Source of the DNA: JANWLD01 sp036276695
Lineage (GTDB): Bacteria > Patescibacteriota > Saccharimonadia > Saccharimonadales > 2-12-FULL-41-12
Assembly: GCA_036276695.1 (NCBI GenBank)
Contig: DASUOI010000009.1
Coordinates: 1-19,729 of the forward strand
Direction of reading: 5' to 3'
Length of the DNA: 19,729 nt
Both the position numbers and the translations under genes were made by a program. The notes under the pieces were generated by a model that was given only the letters and a program-made list of their open reading frames with translations, searched no databases and was not told where the DNA came from. This document shows, one piece after another, positions 8,362-15,031 of the stretch (its first letter is position 1; the number at the start of each line of letters is the position of its first letter).

Positions 8362-8957
8362 ATCTTGCGTCGCCCTTCTAAAGCTTTGGATAAAGTTATC
8401 TGGTCTGCATATCCGATATCAAGCCCTATGGGTAAACCTTGGGCAATGCGAGTTATTTTAACTTTCTCGCCAAAAAACATTTTGGAAATATAATGAGCCG
8501 TAGTCTCGCCTTCTACGCTGGCGTTCGTGGCTATTATTACCTCTCTGACTTTATCTTCTTTGACTCTCTTTTTTAGGCTGGTTAGGTTTAAGGCCTCCGG
8601 ACTAATACCGTCTATCGGGGAAATTAATCCTCCTAGGACATGGTAAGTGCCTCTATAAGAAGAAGTTTTTTCGATTGCTATCACATCAAATGGATCGGCT
8701 ACGATTGCAATGATCTTTTTATCTCTTGCTTCACTGCTGTACAATTTTGAAACTTTTTCGTCTTTATCTATAAAAGCAAAAGTTTTGGGACAGACTTTCA
8801 CATCGGTCTTTACTTTTTTTATGGCGTCTGCAAGTTTTTCGCCTGCTCCGGTATCGTTTTGGTACAGAAAATATGCGTACCTTTCAGAAGTCCTGGCGCC
8901 TACTCCCGGCAAACTTGATATCGCACTAATTAGCTCTAGAAGTGCTTTTGGCAGCAT
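8358..8957 (-). CDS. recR: Recombination mediator RecR
   Basis: 199 residues, the usual length. With RecO/RecF, RecR loads RecA at single-strand gaps. The order is canonical: an N-terminal helix-hairpin-helix (SSLPGVGARTSERYA, 14-28), the zinc-finger region (50-80), a Toprim domain (IIAIVADPFDVIAIE, 82-96; YRGTYHVLGG, 101-110; SPIDGI, 113-118; ATNASVEGETTAHYI, 143-157) and the C-terminal LPIGLDIGYADQ...ALEGRR box. The zinc finger is degenerate: only C56 of the four expected cysteines remains, in VCPKTF, and the second CxxC is gone (SKLYSSEARD). It sits directly after ybaB, as in the widespread dnaX-ybaB-recR cluster, and its stop overlaps the next start. Its ATG is 11 bases after the ybaB stop. 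Confidence 0.97.
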   Translation of the reverse strand: MLPKALLELISAISSLPGVGARTSERYAYFLYQNDTGAGEKLADAIKKVKTDVKVCPKTFAFIDKDEKVSKLYSSEARDKKIIAIVADPFDVIAIEKTSSYRGTYHVLGGLISPIDGISPEALNLTSLKKRVKEDKVREVIIATNASVEGETTAHYISKMFFGEKVKITRIAQGLPIGLDIGYADQITLSKALEGRRKI

Positions 8958-8968
8958 ATTATATTACT

Positions 8969-9262
8969 TTATAGCCCGAGATTACCAAGCATGCCCATCA
9001 TTGGCTGCATTTTTTCGGCTGCGTATTTTTGACTTTTATCAATAGCGCTTTTAACTGCTTCTTCAACCCATTTTTCCAATTCGGCTATATCATCCAGATC
9101 GACCTTTTCGGGGTCAATGTGGATCTTTTTAATCTTTTGCTCGCCGGTTATTTCTACTGTCACGGCTTCATCACCCGCAGAAACTTTAATAATTTCCTTC
9201 TTGAGTTCCTTCTGCATTTTCTTCACTTTTAAAAGCATCTTTGCTTGATCGAATCTATTCAT
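8969..9262 (-). CDS. ybaB: YbaB/EbfC family nucleoid-associated protein
   Basis: 97 residues with the typical N-terminal helix (MNRFDQAKMLLKVKKMQKEL), a central beta sheet (AVTVEITGEQKIKKIHIDPE) and a C-terminal helix ending in a Met/Gly-rich tail (KMQPMMGMLGNLGL). Family members form dimers that bind DNA, and they are almost always encoded next to recR and dnaX, as here. A clear Shine-Dalgarno AGGAG lies 5 nt before the ATG, one of the better ribosome-binding sites in this block. This contrasts with the neighbouring dnaX, which has none. Confidence 0.95.
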   Translation of the reverse strand: MNRFDQAKMLLKVKKMQKELKKEIIKVSAGDEAVTVEITGEQKIKKIHIDPEKVDLDDIAELEKWVEEAVKSAIDKSQKYAAEKMQPMMGMLGNLGL

Positions 9263-9297
9263 ATATACTCCTTTTTCTCTTTAACTAGTTTAGCAGA

Positions 9298-10620
9298 CTA
9301 TATTGTTTTTTCTGAGCCTGCAACGGAAATAATGTCATTGGTTTTCGGCCATGCTACGTAATATCTGACGATATTGTAGCCGGAAGACAGTACTACCGTA
9401 AAAACAACCAATGACAGGCCTAGGTTGCGAGCTACCGGATTGCTCGGGAATATACTATACCAATTGTCCAGTAAGAACTTTATTCCATAGCCGGCCGTTA
9501 GATACACTATCGGAATGATAAGTGATAAGGCTGGCAAACCGACAAATGTCAGAGCCAGCACGGCAAATATTAAACTAACGGCTAGAAAATCAAACCTGTG
9601 TTTTAAGCGTTTATCGACAAACAGTGCAACTAGTCCGAATACCAGCAACAAACAGCTCAGATAATTAAATATTGGAGTTCCCACCAGCCATAAATTCGAA
9701 TCAGGGATACCGTTCAAGAACAAGGCTTCAAGAGAAGCCTGCAAGTTTTGAGTGAAAGAACTGACTGTAGTTTGACTATCCCCTGCCAGTATATGCGCAA
9801 AATTATCAGGATAAAGTACGAAGCTGACAAATAAAGGAATGATAGTTACGAATATTATGGCCAGCAACATCCAAATTTTTCGCAGGTCGTACTTCTCTAA
9901 TATCTTTTGCATAAAGAACGGCAGCAAGATTATAAAACCAAGTATGGACCAAATTATCCCAGGGCTATAAAGAGTAGCTGCAAAAAGCAGCCCAGCAAAA
10001 AGAAGCTTCCATGTATTTTTATTCTGCGCGAGAAGGTAATTCAGGCAAATCGCAAGTGGTATGAAAACCAAGTAAATATTATTGAAATCGAGGCTTTGCG
10101 AGGACAATATCATCCAGCTTGAACTTGAGAAAAGGAGAGTAGTCAAAAGCGCTGTATTTCTGCCCAACCATCTTAAGCAAACGATATAAAATAAATATAC
10201 GACAAGTAATATAAACAGGAATGAATAAATTTTCAGCATAAACTCGCTGCTTAATCCGCTGGAATGGGTAAAATACAAAAAGAACTTTTGGGGCATATAA
10301 GAAGACTCACTTAAAATAACGTCGGTTGAAGAAGATTGCCCTACCAAATCTTGATATTGCCCGGAGGTGCCTATAAATTTTGAAGCCGGCAAGTACAAAA
10401 TGCTTAGGAGGATTAGTATTATGACTACAAATATATTTTTCTGAAGGAGCTTTTTAAGCCTGAGGCGCTTTTTCCCCATTGTTTTGCTTGAACGGTTAAG
10501 GGGCTTGTGTTTTGAGTTGACTGTTATGTTATCTTGTTTTTTTGGCTGATTAGCATTAGGCAGATTCTGCAAGTTGCCGACAGGTTGTCTTCTTCTCTTT
10601 TTTACAGGTTTTATATCCAT
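9298..10620 (-). CDS. Multi-spanning membrane protein, possibly a GT-C/PMT-like glycosyltransferase
   Basis: 440 residues. The first ~60 are cytoplasmic, hydrophilic and basic (KKRRRQP, KKQDN, KKRLRLKKLLQK). About nine to eleven hydrophobic helices follow, with a first extracytoplasmic loop of ~50 residues containing several acidic residues (QDLVGQ, TDVILSES). This resembles dolichol-phosphate-mannose/ArnT-type GT-C proteins in shape, but I see no decisive DE/DD catalytic pair, so the family call is tentative. It lies between dnaB and ybaB, interrupting an otherwise replication/repair block. The gap to the dnaB stop is 32 bases and to ybaB 35 bases, so it is probably co-transcribed. The ATG is preceded by an A/T-rich stretch without a strong Shine-Dalgarno. 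Confidence 0.6.
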   Translation of the reverse strand: MDIKPVKKRRRQPVGNLQNLPNANQPKKQDNITVNSKHKPLNRSSKTMGKKRLRLKKLLQKNIFVVIILILLSILYLPASKFIGTSGQYQDLVGQSSSTDVILSESSYMPQKFFLYFTHSSGLSSEFMLKIYSFLFILLVVYLFYIVCLRWLGRNTALLTTLLFSSSSWMILSSQSLDFNNIYLVFIPLAICLNYLLAQNKNTWKLLFAGLLFAATLYSPGIIWSILGFIILLPFFMQKILEKYDLRKIWMLLAIIFVTIIPLFVSFVLYPDNFAHILAGDSQTTVSSFTQNLQASLEALFLNGIPDSNLWLVGTPIFNYLSCLLLVFGLVALFVDKRLKHRFDFLAVSLIFAVLALTFVGLPALSLIIPIVYLTAGYGIKFLLDNWYSIFPSNPVARNLGLSLVVFTVVLSSGYNIVRYYVAWPKTNDIISVAGSEKTI

Positions 10621-10652
10621 ATTTATTTAAACTATCACTCAACTTTAACACA

Positions 10653-12008
10653 TTAGTTATCGAACGGCGTGGCCTGTTTCTTAGCCAAACTTCTGAATCT
10701 CTGCTTGTCACGATCGAAAAACAGCTCTATAGAGCCTACCGGTCCATTCCTGTGTTTTTTAACCAGTATGTCCGTTATATTTTTTCTGTCCGTCTCAGGA
10801 TTATAATATTCTTCTCTATAGATAAAAGCTACCACGTCAGAGTCTTGCTCGATAGAACCTGATTCGCGCAAGTCTGCCAGTTGGGGTATTTGCGGGCTGC
10901 GGCTTTCAACGGAGCGGCTCAGCTGGCTTAAGGCAATCAAAGGTACATTTAACTCTCTTGCTATCCCCTTCAAACCTCTGGAAATTTCTGAGATTTCCTG
11001 CACCCTGTTGCCCGAGTCCGAGGTAAATCGGCTTCCTCCGCTCATAAGCTGAAGATAATCAACAATAATCAATCCTAGTGGCCGCTTGTGAGCCTCCCTG
11101 CGGGCCTTGGTTCTTAAGTCGCTTACCGTGATACCAGGGCTATCATCTATATATATTTCTGCCTCGCTTAACGATCCCATGGCTTGGCCAATTTTTTCAA
11201 AATCTGAATCGCTCATATTGCCTGTTCTCAAATTCCAGGCATTCACGCCGGATTCGGCTGCCAAAAGCCTGTCTACCAGCTGTTCTTTGCTCATCTCCAA
11301 GCTGAACAGTAAGACCGACTGGTCAGATTTTAAAGCGACATTATGGGCTATGTTCAAAGCCAGAGCCGTTTTACCCATGCTAGGTCGGGCAGCTAATACT
11401 ATCAGGTCGCTTTTTTGTAGGCCGGCTAATATATTATCCAAGTCTTTAAAGCCCGTAGGAACCCCTCGTATAGTACCTTTGTCTTTATGCAGTTCATCCA
11501 GTCTTTCAAAGCTTTCATCCAGAATATTCTCTAAACTTACTATATCTTGCTTGATTTGATTGTTAGACACCTCAAATAATTTGCTTTCTGCTATCTCTAT
11601 CAATTCCTGGACGTTTTCCGTTTCCCTGTGGCCTAATTCCGATATTTCCTGACTGGCTTTTATAATTCTTCGCCTCAAAGCCTTAGACTCGATGATTTTA
11701 GCGTATTCCAGCGCATGTGATGCTGTCGGTACGAAATTTGTAAGCTCAGTAAGATATGATGAGCCCCCTATTGCATCCAGCAGGCCTTTTTCTTTTAGCT
11801 TGTTGGATAAGGTCAGCACATCGATAGTTGTTTTTTTGTCGTAAAGATCTATGGCGGCTGCGTATATTTTTTTATGTTTTTCGTCATAAAAATCATCTGA
11901 CGAGAGGATGTCGGAGACTTTCACGATGGCATCGCTGTCAATAAGAAGAGAGCCTAGCAAACTTGCTTCGGCCTCTGTACTGTTGGGCGGGTCGATTGGG
12001 TTATTCAT
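10653..12008 (-). CDS. dnaB: Replicative DNA helicase DnaB
   Basis: 451 residues, normal length. The N-terminal helical domain starts with NSTEAEASLLGSLL (9-22), where primase and loader interact. The RecA-like C-terminal domain carries Walker A ARPSMGKT (207-214), FSLEMS (235-240), Walker B LIIVDYLQLM (313-322), LSQLSRSVESR (360-370), DLRESGSIEQD (379-389) and the KKHRNGP arginine-finger region (417-423). There is no intein or insertion. The hexamer unwinds DNA at the fork. The ATG is 31 bases after the dnaX stop, so helicase and clamp-loader subunit are likely co-expressed. This adjacency differs from the usual dnaX-ybaB-recR string, which here is split by dnaB and the membrane protein. Confidence 0.97.
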   Translation of the reverse strand: MNNPIDPPNSTEAEASLLGSLLIDSDAIVKVSDILSSDDFYDEKHKKIYAAAIDLYDKKTTIDVLTLSNKLKEKGLLDAIGGSSYLTELTNFVPTASHALEYAKIIESKALRRRIIKASQEISELGHRETENVQELIEIAESKLFEVSNNQIKQDIVSLENILDESFERLDELHKDKGTIRGVPTGFKDLDNILAGLQKSDLIVLAARPSMGKTALALNIAHNVALKSDQSVLLFSLEMSKEQLVDRLLAAESGVNAWNLRTGNMSDSDFEKIGQAMGSLSEAEIYIDDSPGITVSDLRTKARREAHKRPLGLIIVDYLQLMSGGSRFTSDSGNRVQEISEISRGLKGIARELNVPLIALSQLSRSVESRSPQIPQLADLRESGSIEQDSDVVAFIYREEYYNPETDRKNITDILVKKHRNGPVGSIELFFDRDKQRFRSLAKKQATPFDN

Positions 12009-12039
12009 ACTTGCAAAACTTCATGTGAACTTTGATGCT

Positions 12040-13446
12040 TTATTCTAGCATCTCCGCCGAGCCAAATACATTGCTTATGTTTGATATGTCTTTTTTGCTA
12101 TCGTATTTTTTATCAGGTTCTTCAAAAGTTTCTTCTTTAATGATAATCGTGTCTAAAGATGTTATATCTGAATTATGTTTATTTATAATCTCGATTATTT
12201 TCAAACGATTACGTTTCATATCCAGTTGCTTTTTATGAAAGTTAAACTTAAGCCTAAGCTCAAGACTATCTTGGTTGATGTTTGCTTCAGCCATTCTAGC
12301 TACACCGTAGAGAGTACTGTTCGACACTTTTAACTCGTCTAACACCTTCTGCCATAGCCCTAAGTCGTTTTTTGTAGCGGGCTTTAAAGTCTTAGGCTCG
12401 GTTTTGACTTGATTATCCGTGCTCTTTTTATCGGTCTCAGTCTGCTTTGCTTCAAAAACTTGTACGTCTGGTTGCTCGGATTGAGATGAGTCTACGGTCA
12501 ATGACGTATGTTTTAAAAGGCAAACTTCAAAGGCAAGCCACTTGTCTGAATAATTTTCAATACTCATCAGCCCTTCAAGCAGACTTAAATGTTTTGCAGA
12601 CGCTGAATCATTGGATATCTTAAACCTTATAAGTTTAGAAAATTGCATGATAGCTTTTTCGGGATTAACACCCGAGTTGCGCATAGCTTCAAGTTTGCTA
12701 ATTAATCCCTTAGCATCATCTGAAGCCAATAAATCATGCAAGGAAGTGATATTCTTTTTATCTGCAAGGCCTAGGAGAAGTTCAATGTCAGAAGAACTTA
12801 TCTGGTCCGATAAGTTTCTCGCCTGGTCAAGTATAGCAATGGCGTCCCTAAGACTTCCTGAACTATTTTCAGCTATGGTCTGCAGGGCTTCTTCATCAAT
12901 TTTAATCTTTTCTTTTGAAGCAATTTCTTTTAAGTGCCCGATGACATCTTCATTACTAATGGATCTAAATGAAAAGCGTATACACCGACTAATAATGGTT
13001 TCCGGAAGCTTATGATAGTCGGTCGTTGCCAGTATGAAAATACAGTGTTTAGGCGGCTCTTCCAGGGTTTTTAAAAGAGCATTGAAAGCCTCACGCGTTA
13101 ACATGTGCACTTCGTCTATAATGTAGACTTTGTATTTAAGGCTTGTTGGGGCAATATTTACTTTTTCTCTTAGGTCGCGTATTTCATCGATTTTACGATT
13201 TGATGCGGCGTCAATCTCTATTATATCGGGGTTGTTTACCGTTTGCTCGTACTGTATTTGGTTTACGTAGCTTGCAAATATTCTGGCAACGGAGGTTTTG
13301 CCTACGCCTCGAAGACCGGTCAATAGATAGGCGTGCGAAAACGTGTTATTGTCGACCGATTTTTGGAGTGTTTTGGTAATATGTTCCTGACCAACGACGT
13401 CTTCAAAAGACTTCGAACGGTACTTTCTATAAAGGGCCAAACTCAT
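12040..13446 (-). CDS. dnaX: DNA polymerase III subunit gamma/tau, zinc-module-less
   Basis: 468 residues; the AAA+ clamp-loader ATPase that loads the sliding clamp. Landmarks: LYRKYRSKSFEDVVGQ (5-20), Walker A GLRGVGKT (44-51), EIDAASNRKIDEIR (77-90), Walker B YIIDEVHM (108-115), TTD sensor 1 (141-143), the SRC arginine-finger motif (153-155) and SGSLRDAIAILDQA of domain II. In typical bacterial DnaX a four-Cys zinc module sits between the first helix after Walker A and the EIDAASN strand. Here that stretch is a short cysteine-free segment, ASYVNQIQYEQTVNNPD (58-74), so the module is deleted. The C-terminal part (from ~320) is charged and weakly conserved. The start is fixed by the MSLALYRKYR opening and by a TATAAT box 7 nt upstream, with no Shine-Dalgarno. 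Confidence 0.95.
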   Translation of the reverse strand: MSLALYRKYRSKSFEDVVGQEHITKTLQKSVDNNTFSHAYLLTGLRGVGKTSVARIFASYVNQIQYEQTVNNPDIIEIDAASNRKIDEIRDLREKVNIAPTSLKYKVYIIDEVHMLTREAFNALLKTLEEPPKHCIFILATTDYHKLPETIISRCIRFSFRSISNEDVIGHLKEIASKEKIKIDEEALQTIAENSSGSLRDAIAILDQARNLSDQISSSDIELLLGLADKKNITSLHDLLASDDAKGLISKLEAMRNSGVNPEKAIMQFSKLIRFKISNDSASAKHLSLLEGLMSIENYSDKWLAFEVCLLKHTSLTVDSSQSEQPDVQVFEAKQTETDKKSTDNQVKTEPKTLKPATKNDLGLWQKVLDELKVSNSTLYGVARMAEANINQDSLELRLKFNFHKKQLDMKRNRLKIIEIINKHNSDITSLDTIIIKEETFEEPDKKYDSKKDISNISNVFGSAEMLE

Positions 13447-13453
13447 TACTTAT

Positions 13454-13462
13454 ATTATACCA
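13454..13462 (-). promoter_or_regulatory. Extended -10 promoter of dnaX
   Basis: On the minus strand this reads TGG-TATAAT, a perfect extended -10 element, with only 7 nt (ATAAGTA) between the hexamer and the dnaX ATG. The predicted start site therefore coincides with the start codon, giving a leaderless mRNA. No -35 hexamer is evident in the GC-rich sequence upstream, as is common for extended -10 promoters. Confidence 0.6.
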
Positions 13463-13516
13463 GTCTTCTCGGGCCCCGTCCTGGCATAAAACGTATAGTT
13501 CTTGTTTGCTCCAGGC

Positions 13517-13564
13517 GTGGCTATTTAGGGAAAATCGCCTTGACGATTTTCGCCATTAAGCCAC
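13517..13564. repeat. Imperfect 48-nt inverted repeat upstream of dnaX
   Basis: The outer arms GTGGCT/AGCCAC (6 bp) and an inner stem of at least seven contiguous pairs (CGAAAATCG-type arms) enclose a 6-nt loop, with a small internal loop and one C-C mismatch in between. It has no T-run on either side, so it is not an obvious intrinsic terminator. Confidence 0.6.
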
Positions 13565-13677
13565 CTGCAACCCCTACACAAAAAGAAATACATTTTATAC
13601 CAGGCCACCCGAGGGTCTGTGGTAACACCAACCTAAAATCCTCTATCCGGCATTGTGAGCTGTCCTGGTAATCGAAT

Positions 13678-13774
13678 GTCAAAAGCACAATTTAGGAGCG
13701 AGGGAATGTTTGAGGCCAGTTGAGCTTTAGTTAATAAAAACTGGCTGAGTTTCCCGAGCATTGTGCTCTTTGAC
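13678..13774. repeat. Long 97-nt imperfect inverted repeat
   Basis: The terminal arms GTCAAAAGCACAAT (13678-13691) and ATTGTGCTCTTTGAC (13760-13774) pair over 14 bp with one bulged base. Further inside, GGGAA/TTCCC and GCCAGT/ACTGGC (13715-13720 with 13740-13745) pair around a 19-nt A/T-rich loop. The shape fits either a structured RNA or a miniature inverted-repeat element. Confidence 0.6.
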
Positions 13775-13835
13775 GATGATATTACAAAGACAGCGAGCAG
13801 TTGGTTGAGGGTTTTAGATTGGTGTAAAACAGACT

Positions 13836-13862
13836 TTAGAGGGCGGCTTCTAAGGCAGCCCA
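13836..13862 (-). repeat. Degenerate copy of the 3' end of the downstream hypothetical gene (codes WAALEAAL-stop)
   Basis: On the minus strand these 27 bases read as eight codons and a stop that match the last eight codons and stop of the gene ending at 13916 (13916-13942). There are 23 identities, and all four differences are third-position synonymous changes (CTC/CTG, GCC/GCT, GCC/GCA, TTA/TTG). Both copies also form a 7-bp stem with a 7-nt loop. The copies are offset by 80 bases. In the copy's frame there is an in-frame stop 18 codons upstream, so it is a fragment, not a gene. Confidence 0.6.
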
Positions 13863-13886
13863 TAACAGTCCTGATGGACTGTTATG
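13861..13886. repeat. Perfect 11-bp palindromic hairpin
   Basis: CATAACAGTCC and GGACTGTTATG are exact inverted complements around a TGAT loop. It lies between the two copies of the WAALEAAL-stop sequence, just past the 3' end of the hypothetical gene. There is no adjoining T-run, so it is not a standard intrinsic terminator, though it could stabilise a 3' end. Confidence 0.7.
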
Positions 13887-13915
13887 TAGTCGCGAGCGAA
13901 GCGTCGATTATGCGC

Positions 13916-14425
13916 TTACAGAGCTGCTTCCAAGGCAGCCCACTCAGTATCTTCGTTATCTTGAGGTATGTTTGCGCTAACCTGGTCGCCTGGCTTGGCT
14001 TTGAAATAAGTAACACTGGCGAGAAGTACCCTGTACATCTTTTTGCCGACCTTTACGAAATAATGTCCGTCCTTAAGCTCTAATGAACCTACGACTTGTT
14101 TGCGCGGAATAGGGCCTATCTGCTTGTACAGAAACGAACCGTCGTCAGCAATGGAAAGTTTCAATATATCACCTTGCACCAGCTTGGACTTAGAAGCGTA
14201 ATTTGCCGGAACCGGATAAGTTTTTCCGTCGCTTCCGACCATGTTCTGGCCGTCAAAAACGCCTTCTATGACCTTGCCGATGTTATCTTCGTTCTGTATT
14301 TTAGTAGCCACTTCGTCGTCGCCAAGCAAACTTAAAATCAGCTCCTTGGCCGCAGCCAATGAAGTTTCAGCCTCAGTTATGAGTGATCTTAATCTTTTTA
14401 TTTGTTTGTCTGGTATATCTGTCAT
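13916..14425 (-). CDS. CPR-type conserved hypothetical protein: N-terminal coiled coil plus beta-rich (OB-like) domains
   Basis: 169 residues. The first ~45 are a predicted helix/coiled coil (RLRSLITEAETSLAAAKELI). Then comes a beta-rich stretch that could be two OB-like barrels: VIEGVFDGQNMVGSDGKTY (52-70), PVPANYASKSKLVQGDILKL (71-90), SFLYKQIGPIPRK (96-108), then a second unit ending KPGDQVSANIP. From memory, proteins with this GVFDGQNM...PVPANYASKSKLV pattern recur in Patescibacteria genomes without a function. The helix-plus-OB shape loosely recalls the OB domains of proteasomal ATPases, but there is no ATPase domain. It follows rplJ-rplL by 122 bases on the same strand, so it may be expressed with ribosomal proteins. 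GGAAAAG before the ATG is a weak Shine-Dalgarno. Its last eight codons have a diverged copy just downstream. Confidence 0.75.
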   Translation of the reverse strand: MTDIPDKQIKRLRSLITEAETSLAAAKELILSLLGDDEVATKIQNEDNIGKVIEGVFDGQNMVGSDGKTYPVPANYASKSKLVQGDILKLSIADDGSFLYKQIGPIPRKQVVGSLELKDGHYFVKVGKKMYRVLLASVTYFKAKPGDQVSANIPQDNEDTEWAALEAAL

Positions 14426-14547
14426 TTTTCTTTTCCAGTTATGTGCTTATTTGTTTCCCAACTAAACCAATATTACTCCTTCACATAGAAGCTGTGAGTA
14501 CATTACCACTAAATAATGGATTTAGTCAAAATAAACTGTGGAAAAAA

Positions 14548-15000
14548 TTAAGCTAGTTCTACTGTTGCGCCTGCGTCTTCAAGAGCCTTTTTAGCCGTTT
14601 CTGCTTCTTCCTTAGGTAATTTTTCTTTTACTACCTTAGGCGCTCCGTCAACTATTGCTTTGGCTTCGCCTAGTCCTGAGCCTGTGATATCTTTTACTGC
14701 TTTGATAACTGCAACTTTTTGAGCTCCAGCATCCTTAAGCGTTACATCAAATTCACTCTTAGCTTCTTCAGCTGACGCCTCTTCTCCGCCGCCGGCAGGA
14801 GCCGCGACTACCGCTGCAGCAGGGGCCGCTGCGGAAACGTTCCAATACTCTTCTAGGAATTTAACAAACTTGCTTATTTCAAGCGCGCTCATTTTATCCA
14901 GTTCTTTTACCAAAGATTGGAATTCTTTAGGAACTTCCACTTTGTCAGACTTTTTATCTTCTGATTTGTTCTCTTCTTTTTTTACTTCTGCTTCTGCCAT
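14548..15000 (-). CDS. rplL: 50S ribosomal protein L7/L12
   Basis: 150 residues, longer than the usual ~120-130. An N-terminal Lys/Glu-rich extension of about 25 residues precedes the dimerisation domain (PKEFQSLVKELDKMSALEISKFVKFLEE). An Ala/Gly/Pro hinge follows (SAAAPAAAVVAAPAGGGEE) and then the factor-binding C-terminal domain (FDVTLKDAGAQKVAVIKAVK, TGSGLGEAKAIVDGAPKVVK, KKALEDAGATVEL). It forms the mobile stalk that recruits translation GTPases. A strong Shine-Dalgarno AAGGAG sits 7 nt upstream of the ATG, fitting the need for several copies per ribosome relative to L10. The gene follows rplJ by 31 bases. Confidence 0.98.
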   Translation of the reverse strand: MAEAEVKKEENKSEDKKSDKVEVPKEFQSLVKELDKMSALEISKFVKFLEEYWNVSAAAPAAAVVAAPAGGGEEASAEEAKSEFDVTLKDAGAQKVAVIKAVKDITGSGLGEAKAIVDGAPKVVKEKLPKEEAETAKKALEDAGATVELA

Positions 15001-15031
15001 ATTATTTCTCCTTCTTATATTTAACTAATAT

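Larger units (their letters stand above)
13447..13915. other. 469-base gene-free region rich in inverted repeats; unassigned structured RNA or mobile-element remnant
   Basis: No ORF here looks like a real protein; the translations are cysteine/arginine-rich and unlike the neighbours. Several strong inverted repeats are present: 13517-13564 (arms GTGGCT/AGCCAC plus an inner AAAATCG stem), 13598-13670 (TACCAGG/CCTGGTA), 13678-13774 (GTCAAA-AGCACAAT paired with one bulge) and 13861-13886 (perfect 11-bp stem). A second TGG-TATAAA extended -10-like element on the minus strand (13594-13602) could drive a short transcript towards dnaX. SRP RNA often precedes dnaX in other bacteria, but I could not find its conserved S-domain sequence. 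RNase P, tmRNA and 6S motifs were also not seen. This may be an ncRNA gene of a kind I cannot assign, or repeats left by a mobile element. Confidence 0.5.

Noticed and set aside
12400..12450. Programmed -1 frameshift site in dnaX producing a short gamma form
   Set aside because: The A-rich stretch reads GAT AAA AAG, with only five A's; it is not an A AAA AAG heptamer and no supporting stem was evident.
13447..13800. SRP RNA, RNase P RNA, tmRNA or 6S RNA upstream of dnaX
   Set aside because: Searched by eye on both strands. The SRP GGAAGCAGCC core, the RNase P GAGGAAAGTCC and ACAGAA segments, and tmRNA tag or T-arm sequences are not recognisable, so no family is assigned.
13633..13863. Minus-strand 76-aa ORF beginning MGCLRSRP
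   Set aside because: It reads the WAALEAAL copy in the wrong frame and runs through hairpin arms; no protein character.
13333..14083. Plus-strand ORFs over the dnaX upstream gap and the hypothetical gene (13333-13671, 13763-14083)
   Set aside because: They overlap real minus-strand genes or inverted repeats, have no ribosome-binding site and unnatural compositions.
14426..14547. Intrinsic terminator after rplL
   Set aside because: Short stems CTAAAT/ATTTAG and TCACA/TGTGA are present on the minus strand but without a following T-run; the AAGGAG there is not followed by a usable ORF.
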